Shown here piece by piece: positions 58,433-64,000 of a stretch of 64,000 nt of DNA (position 1 is its first letter; every line of letters begins with the position of its first letter). The translations under genes were made by a program, and so were the position numbers. The stretch spans positions 599,437 to 663,436 of the forward strand of contig NW_006768817.1 of NCBI RefSeq assembly GCF_000204055.1. Reading direction: 5' to 3'. Below the pieces are notes generated by a model. The model saw nothing but the letters and a program-made list of their open reading frames with translations. It did no database searches and was not told where the DNA came from. Source of the stretch: Melampsora larici-populina 98AG31 (taxonomy: Eukaryota > Basidiomycota > Pucciniomycetes > Pucciniales > Melampsoraceae).

Positions 58433-61160
58433 CTAGTTGAGTCCTGAAGCCATAATCTACGGATTGAAGAAAATATCAATCAAAGGATGAAGGAAGAAGT
58501 CATACGATTCATCAGCTTCTAATCTCATCTTGACTTACAGGTCGTAATCTGGGGGGCCGAGGTGGCTTTGCCAAGGTTGAATAAGAACTCGCAAGTTGTA
58601 CAGAAGAAGGCCGGCGGCGAGCTCTTGGTATGCTCCTATATAAAAAACACGAAAATGATCAGTATCTTGTATATATGTGATGATTAACATTATGAGCAAT
58701 TATAGAGAAGTATGTGTACCCAATACGATCAACTGGGTACATAGATTGCGAAGTGGCGAAACTCTGCTGCTGTTCTTTAGTTTGATTGTCGCGTGCTGAT
58801 AGATTGATCGGCGTAGGTGTGTTATACCTGGCGAATGAATCAATATCAGGGAGATTCTGATGTGAGTATCATCACTATATCATTGATAATGAAAGGACAC
58901 ACGCACCGCACTGGCTCCGTCAGTGGTGATTGAGAACTTCTCAATTCATCAACAAGTGAATTATTTCCTGAAGAGTCTGATGCTCTCTCTGATCTTTGCA
59001 GACTTTGATATGGAGTAACCTCGCCAGAAGGTCCGAAGAGAGCGGTGACGTCGTTATCAGTCATGAGACGGATCGAGATCGGACCTGAGATTCGTCCCAT
59101 CTCACTCCTTGTACTTCCAGTTCCAGTTGAAACTTCAGAACTGATACTACTATCCTTTGGTCGACGCCAAAATCGTAGCCTAGACCTTGCCTTTGTAGGT
59201 GTGTTGGTCTGAGACGGATGGGATTCAAATGAAGCTGGTTGGCTAGAGGCTAGGGATGACTGGTGGTTCTGATCTATTTGCACGGGTGCCTTCAAGTCCA
59301 TGCTTTTGGAGCGACGCATAATACCAGCTCGGCCATACCTGCGGTTATTAATTTCTTTCGCCACTTTCGTTTGTGGCGGCTCATGGAAACGGGTTCGAAG
59401 AGGTTTGTCGGGCGTGTCCGAAGTCTCGCGCGATGGAGGCTTGGAATCAGGATCCATCGATCTATGGGGTGCCAGAGAGCCCATTAAGTTGGAGACTGGT
59501 CCATAAACCGACAGTCGTGCTTTGGAGGGTTTGTAAATTGGGGCGCGTAGATCGGAGGAAGAGTCGTCTTGACTGAAGACGCCTTGACTGTAAAAGGCGC
59601 AAACAATGGATAAAAGACCAATATGGAGTTAGTGGATGTCGTTTTAAGCATGAAGGAATGGTACGGACGCTTGGTCTTTCTCCTTGCATGACGGGACTTT
59701 CAATTCCGATCCCTTCAGAGGAATTTGCGAAGATGAAGTCGTCTCTAATTCCTCGACTCCATCCTCACTCGGCTTAGGCGCTGAGTTGATCCTGTGACTC
59801 TTGCTTCGCAAAAGTATATTACGAAAAAACGACTTTTTATGTAGATACGTCAAAGATAGTGTTTTCGGGCGCGGCTCGTGAACCTGATCTTTCTCTGCTC
59901 CCGTGACGAGATTCCTGAGTGATCTGGAGCTCTTTGACCTTCTGAGCCTTTCGCCGTCGTGGGCGGTCACCCGTATTTCGGGTGGTGAGCTGTCCGTAGA
60001 TTGTGAAGGACAGGCTATCGCAGACGAATCGATGTTGGTATCGGTCTTGATAGCATGTCCAGAAGGTTTCTCTGACCCAACGATTGGTATCCTCGTCGTA
60101 TTGTTTACATCTTCCTCTGAAGGAAAAGAGTAGTCTGAGCTCGAACAGGACGAAGGTGTGACAACCGGGGAAGTCACGTTGAACCAATCTAGTGGTGATC
60201 CGTTTTCCCTGTCGGGTGTCACCGAGACTCGCATAGGAGTGTGACTATGGCGGCGTGCTGTTGCGGGTGAGCTGGGACCACCGAAGCGGAATGCAGCAAG
60301 GTTGACTTCAGCTGGATCCCAAGGGGTGGGTTCCGCATTGTCAAGTGAATCAGGCGAAGACGAAGCCACCTCATCAATACCAGCCTCCATGAGTTCAGAC
60401 CTTTGATATCGTGTTGGTTTGTAGGTTCGCATTGTTGTCATTGGAAAGTGGCCTGACTGTGATGATGATCGATCAGAATCTTGATCCCTCTGGAATCTCC
60501 TTGCCTCACTGGCTTCTAATACGGCGGAAACCTTCCGAAATTGATAACCGGACGGACGGACGATCGGATTTTCGAAAGTACTCCTTCAAGGATGTATGGT
60601 GTGATAAAATTTGGGTAAGGAGGTCATATAATTCACGTAAGTATCAAAGACACACAAAGAGAATAAACCGCGTGAAAGTGAGAGACGAAAGCAAAGGGCG
60701 GCTGAAAGAAAGTCTTGGCATGTGTATACTGGAGCGAGTAGCTGGTCACTGCTCTCACTCTCATACCAAGGACGTTGAGAATCGCCAATGAAATAAAGAC
60801 AGAACTTACGATGGAGATGGAATTTCGCACTCCACGCGGTCTTGAGGAATTTCTTGATTGCTGATTATGTCGTGATTTTTGATCACGGGAAAGGAATATC
60901 GACCGAGTCCAAACTTCAACGGAGACAAAAACGCATGAGTTATAAGATTCTCACCTTGATCACATTTCGTGAGAAAAACAGGAGTCAATATGAATAGAAC
61001 ATACCGGATCCCGTGAAGTATCAGAAGATCGAAGGTCATTGTTTGAAATCATCAGAGTCCCTCGCTGTCCCTCGCGATCCGAGCCCCAGTCATTGTTGCA
61101 GTTTTCAAAGCATTCAGCCGACAGACCAAGTCCAAGGGGTGGTGAGATGATGTGACTCAT
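58433..61160 (-). CDS. Ser/Pro-rich hypothetical protein
   Basis: Seven exons, minus strand: 61160-61005, 60913-60810, 60583-59669, 59587-58907, 58827-58720, 58635-58539, 58456-58433; phases agree, 694 aa. The N-terminus reads MSHIISPPLGLGL...; FGLGRYSFPVIKNHDI and FENPIVRPSGYQFRKVSAVLEAS follow. The rest is Ser/Thr/Pro-rich with basic patches (RLRRSKSSRSLRNL, RRYGRAGIMRRSKSMD, RSRLRFWRRPKD) like those in fungal cytoskeletal regulators, but no domain is recognised. The first exon and the acceptor GAAG of exon 3 are less certain. If the last donor (GTAAGT at 58538) is not used, the frame reads on to a TGA eight codons later. Confidence 0.62.
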
Positions 61161-61669
61161 GATAAAGCAGTAAGCTCAAATCACTATCTATACACTGGTG
61201 TGTAATTTAGGTATTTTATGAATGTCGATGATCGAGAGCCCAGTCAGTAGTCTATAGATTCACTCAAGCAGCAAACCAACTTTATGAGTTTGATGACAAC
61301 AGGAGAAAGTTAATAAGGGGGGTATGGATGATACTCACATGAAGATGAACTATTTTGGTTCAAAGTGTAAGTGAGATCCCTGAAAGAGTATCTTGATATC
61401 GATATCGACAAAAAGAAAAAGGAACACAATCGAATCTGTCTCACTCGACAACAATTAACAGCGAACCCATATATCCTATCAAAGGATCAGTGTCAGCAAC
61501 CACCCATCAATAAAGAAGTCTTCTTTGCTAATTTTCTAATTAGGTACAATATATAAAGCTTATTGGACTTGGCTCAGCGAAAAGCACTCCAATCGGTTAC
61601 TCGAAATACTATTTGAACTTCCCTTTGTATTCAAGCTTTCGTTTTGCTGCTTGATTCATTTCAGCGCAT
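61161..61669. other. Intergenic, promoter of the Ser/Pro-rich gene
   Basis: No supported gene. An ORF at 61371-61556 lacks any domain or neighbouring exon. Confidence 0.45.
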
Positions 61670-61847
61670 ATATTGAACAATGGACTCTTTAGCCGATCGA
61701 GCTACGAGTCCGCGCCTATTTCCTCGTCCGGCACGATCTTTTGTGCTCACAATCTCAGATATTGAACAATGGACTCTTTAGCCGATCGAGCTACGAGTCC
61801 GCGCCTATTTCCTCGTCCGGCACGATCTTTTGTGCTCACAATCTCAG
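61670..61847. repeat. Perfect 89-bp tandem duplication containing a start codon
   Basis: 61670-61758 and 61759-61847 are identical as far as I can read (ATATTGAACAATGGACTCTT ... CACAATCTCAG). Each copy holds the same ATG and the first codons of MDSLADRATSPRLFPRPARS. As 89 is not a multiple of three, the first ATG (61680) reads only 33 codons to a TAG inside the second copy, while the second ATG (61769) reads on. Confidence 0.85.
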
Positions 61848-61924
61848 ATATCCAATCTCATGCACAAGCTATCCTCGTCGGTTCTTTGCCATACAAGGCT
61901 AATTATGTACATACGGTTCTGTAG
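61769..61924 (+). CDS. Short ORF, possible first exon of an unrecognised gene
   Basis: From the second copy of the duplicated ATG, MDSLADRATSPRLFPRPARS continues to ILVGSLPYKANYVHTVL (51 codons). A GTACAT donor after KANY and a TTTTTTTGAAAG acceptor near 61985 could join it to a Ser/Arg-rich stretch at 61986-62170, but no domain confirms this. Codon use looks gene-like. Function unknown. Confidence 0.35.
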   Translation: MDSLADRATSPRLFPRPARSFVLTISDIQSHAQAILVGSLPYKANYVHTVL

Positions 61925-62806
61925 GATATACCCTATGTATACATTTCCAACACCCATGCGATGAACTCAGTAATTTTTTTTGAAAGGCTCCCCTCACTCT
62001 AAACTCAGCCAAGTCCCACGCTGCCTCTCACTCAGTCGTTTGCGCTTCCCGGGTCTCCAGATGCAATCTCGTTTTGGTCGTAGCCGAGATAGATCAGCTC
62101 ATTTGAAGGTCCATCGACACACCAGCGAGCGAACATCGATTGTGAGGAATCCACAACGCGACCCGTCCCCGTGAAAGGTCCGGGTCAAAGGGGGAAGTAT
62201 CATCACGCAGAAGCACAAACCTCGATGATGAGACCACAAGACTTTATATCCGAATGTATACCATGACGTGGCTCAGAGGGTGTCTCCGGACTTGTGTCAA
62301 GTTGAATCGATTGTGCATGTAATTTCTACCTCGTCAACACTTCCCTTTCCATGGGATGAGTATCTCGGTGTACTTGACCCATATCTACCTTAACACAACC
62401 ACACTGGACCCTCACCCCTTTCGGAGGAGGCACTTTATCAAGGTAGGGCTCATGTGTGATGATTAGCTTTATATCTATCCAAAGCTCCTCGAGGTCCTAA
62501 TATAGGAATTCTTTTTCAAAAGGAAATCTGCATATATAAGATAGTAAAAACGTAATTTGCTGCTAAGACAAAGCCCTCTGTGAGATGGGCTTTTGAAGTA
62601 GACCCACCTGATAACATGGTGTTATGTAGTGGAGGTGCAGAGCAATAATTATGACCAGAGCAAATGAATAGTGAAAGCGGGTTCTGGAAATCAGTGACAT
62701 TTGTATGAAAAACATATCAAAAGACGAATGTCACAGATCTTTACACCTTGCAATTATCTTGGCTCATTTTTTTGATTTTTTGAACAAACGTTTTGCGTAA
62801 ATCAAG
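61925..62806. other. Mostly intergenic
   Basis: Apart from the possible downstream exon near 61986-62170 no gene is seen. The last 200 bp are the promoter of the zinc-finger gene that starts at 62807. Confidence 0.45.
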
Positions 62807-63647
62807 ATGTTGCGTCACATTCAAAACCAAGTCACCAAGCATACCCTCAGTGACGGTGAAGTCCTCGCGGTCGGCGGCTCAGACTCAGACTCCGATTCCT
62901 CGTCGTCCGAATCATCTTCCGAATCCTGCAGTAGTGATGCTGAGTCAACTTCCGAGCCGCAAGCAGTGCCTCAATCTCTTTTGCACGTGCTTGATCATCC
63001 GCTATGCTCTCTCAGCAAGCTACTTGGTCACAATAACGAGGATCCCGATAGTTCAGAACCAGAGGGCGAAAATGCATCTTCCGGCTCGGATGATGAAGAA
63101 GCTGGGGAAGCTGGGTTAAGTGGCTGCGTCATATGCCCCGGTAAACGGTTAAAAACAGATAATTTGGCTACACAGCATCTCAAAAGCAAAGTCAGACCGT
63201 TTCTCTTCAAGTCTGTTCTTCGAGGCAACTTACTAATCCCATACAAAACACCACCATTAGGCCCATCTCCGCAGGCTAGAGCGATATCGGGACTTCATCC
63301 ACAATCCACCTCCTCATACCCTACTTTCACCTGATCCGATGGACGTGGTGGATCTTCTTGACAGTTTGACGGGGCCACCTCCTGTTTTACCACCTGGAAC
63401 AAAATCTACCTCATCAAAGGGTAAACGGAAAAAAAGAGAAAAACGTCGAGCAAGGCGATTACTCTCTACTGAAAAACCATCGATGGGGAAATCCTCTGAA
63501 GTGAAAGTGGATTCTATCGCTGGGGAAGCTGCAAGATTAGCTGCTTCCACTCAACTCAAATCAGGAAATGTAAAATCGAAAAAAGCCTCAGATACAACCA
63601 AACGGAAACGGGCCCGCAAAAACGACAAACCTCAAAGTCAAGAATGA
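62807..63647 (+). CDS. Acidic protein with one U1-like C2H2 zinc finger
   Basis: Two exons: 62807-63190 and 63261-63647, joined by a 70-bp phase-0 intron (GTCAGA...CATTAG); 256 aa. The join is chosen because it yields the finger CVICPGKRLKTDN...QHLKSKAH (C-x2-C-x13-H-x5-H) followed by LRRLERYRDFIH; without it the frame ends at 63334. The region before the finger is a Ser/Asp/Glu-rich acidic run (SDSDSDSSSSESSSES, GSDDEEAGEAG), and the C-terminus is basic (KGKRKKREKRRARRLL, KRKRARKND). Acidic plus basic tracts and a U1-type finger suggest a nucleolar or nuclear RNA-binding protein, possibly ribosome biogenesis; this is inference. Confidence 0.75.
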
Positions 63648-63826
63648 GGATCACGAGACATCAGCTCTGCATGGACTCTTCCTCTCACCTTCATACCCTG
63701 GTCAAATCCCGATACAGTCTCCAATTGTTTGCCCGTCTTCGTAATGAAGTGGCAATTTAGCGAGTAGGGAGAACCTGGAACTAGGCGCGCTATGTCACAT
63801 ATGATCAGCCACTTACGGGATGACAT
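63638..63826 (-). CDS. Possible small gene, convergent with the zinc-finger gene
   Basis: Starting at ATG 63826 an exon of 10 nt (63826-63817, donor GTAAGT) and a second exon 63774-63638 give a 48-residue product with SPYSLNCHFITKTGKQLETV and GFDQGMKVRGRVHAELMS. Sequence composition looks protein-like and the splice signals are good, but the stop overlaps the end of the plus-strand gene, and the true 3' exons may lie elsewhere. I do not recognise the family. Confidence 0.35.
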   Translation of the reverse strand: MSSRKWLIICDIARLVPGSPYSLNCHFITKTGKQLETVSGFDQGMKVRGRVHAELMSRDPHS

Positions 63827-64000
63827 GATTCAAGAAAAGTATTGCTTTAACTTCCACTTTCCCCCTGCTTTAATAGAAATTTAGACTGCATAGTGTCTGT
63901 AAGATACTGTGATAGACCTGTGGGATTTCATCAGCTGGGTAATGATCTGCATCCTGTGGGATTTGTGGAAGGCTTGAGGTATCTTAAGTCTTTAAACAAG
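63827..64000. other. Window end, nothing recognised
   Basis: AT-rich sequence containing a repeated CTGTGGGATTT word (63918 and 63954). No gene visible. Confidence 0.4.

Noticed and set aside
59263..59576. Several plus-strand ORFs opposite the Ser/Pro-rich gene
   Set aside because: They are antisense shadows of exon 4 of the minus-strand gene, whose splice phases are consistent throughout.
1..64000. tRNA or rRNA genes
   Set aside because: I looked for B-box-like GGTTCRANNCC words and cloverleaf arms while reading and found no convincing candidate; a covariance-model scan would be needed to exclude them.

Overview
The window is eukaryotic nuclear DNA from a basidiomycete fungus, most likely a rust (Pucciniales, Melampsora/Puccinia-like). 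I infer this from AT-rich DNA, genes broken by many 50-130 bp GT-AG introns, two microexons, abundant hAT, PIF/Harbinger-like and tyrosine-recombinase transposons, Ser/Pro-rich proteins without recognisable domains, and a small secreted cysteine-rich protein of the kind typical of plant-associated fungi. No database search was possible. Gene models were built by hand from splice signals and reading-frame phase, and exon totals were checked to be multiples of three.

Layout. 1-1213: 3' end of a hAT transposon. 2114-5927: a UBE3D-like (HECT_2) ubiquitin ligase with a long N-terminal extension. 5928-14650: a transposon-rich block holding a tandemly duplicated cysteine-rich secreted-protein gene with a MITE inserted exactly at its stop codon, a second MITE, a Ty3/gypsy integrase relic and a decayed hAT element of about 4.6 kb. 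15711-20320: a 1382-residue Ser/Pro-rich protein (minus strand). 21421-27943: a Ngaro-like tyrosine-recombinase retrotransposon on the minus strand with split direct repeats, one of which was later hit by a third MITE.

28993-63826 is mostly ordinary gene space: PITH-domain protein (+), AMP deaminase (-), an uncharacterised protein (-), Lunapark (+), coactosin (+), a PLAC8 protein (+), two tandem ubiquitin-specific proteases (+), RPF2 (-) divergent from mitochondrial DNA polymerase gamma MIP1 (+), then a repeat block (55.6-58.4 kb: nested MITE remnants, a 120-bp direct repeat, three copies of a 277-bp satellite), a 694-residue Ser-rich protein (-), a perfect 89-bp tandem duplication that copies a start codon, and an acidic U1-like zinc-finger protein (+).

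The host genes are mainly housekeeping (ribosome assembly, mtDNA replication, purine metabolism, ER shape, actin, ubiquitin) and do not form an obvious pathway; RPF2 and MIP1 probably share a 221-bp bidirectional promoter. The most notable structure is the set of three unrelated MITE families that all duplicate TTA. Two of them have an exact empty site elsewhere in the same window, and one insertion used the stop codon of the candidate effector gene as its target site.
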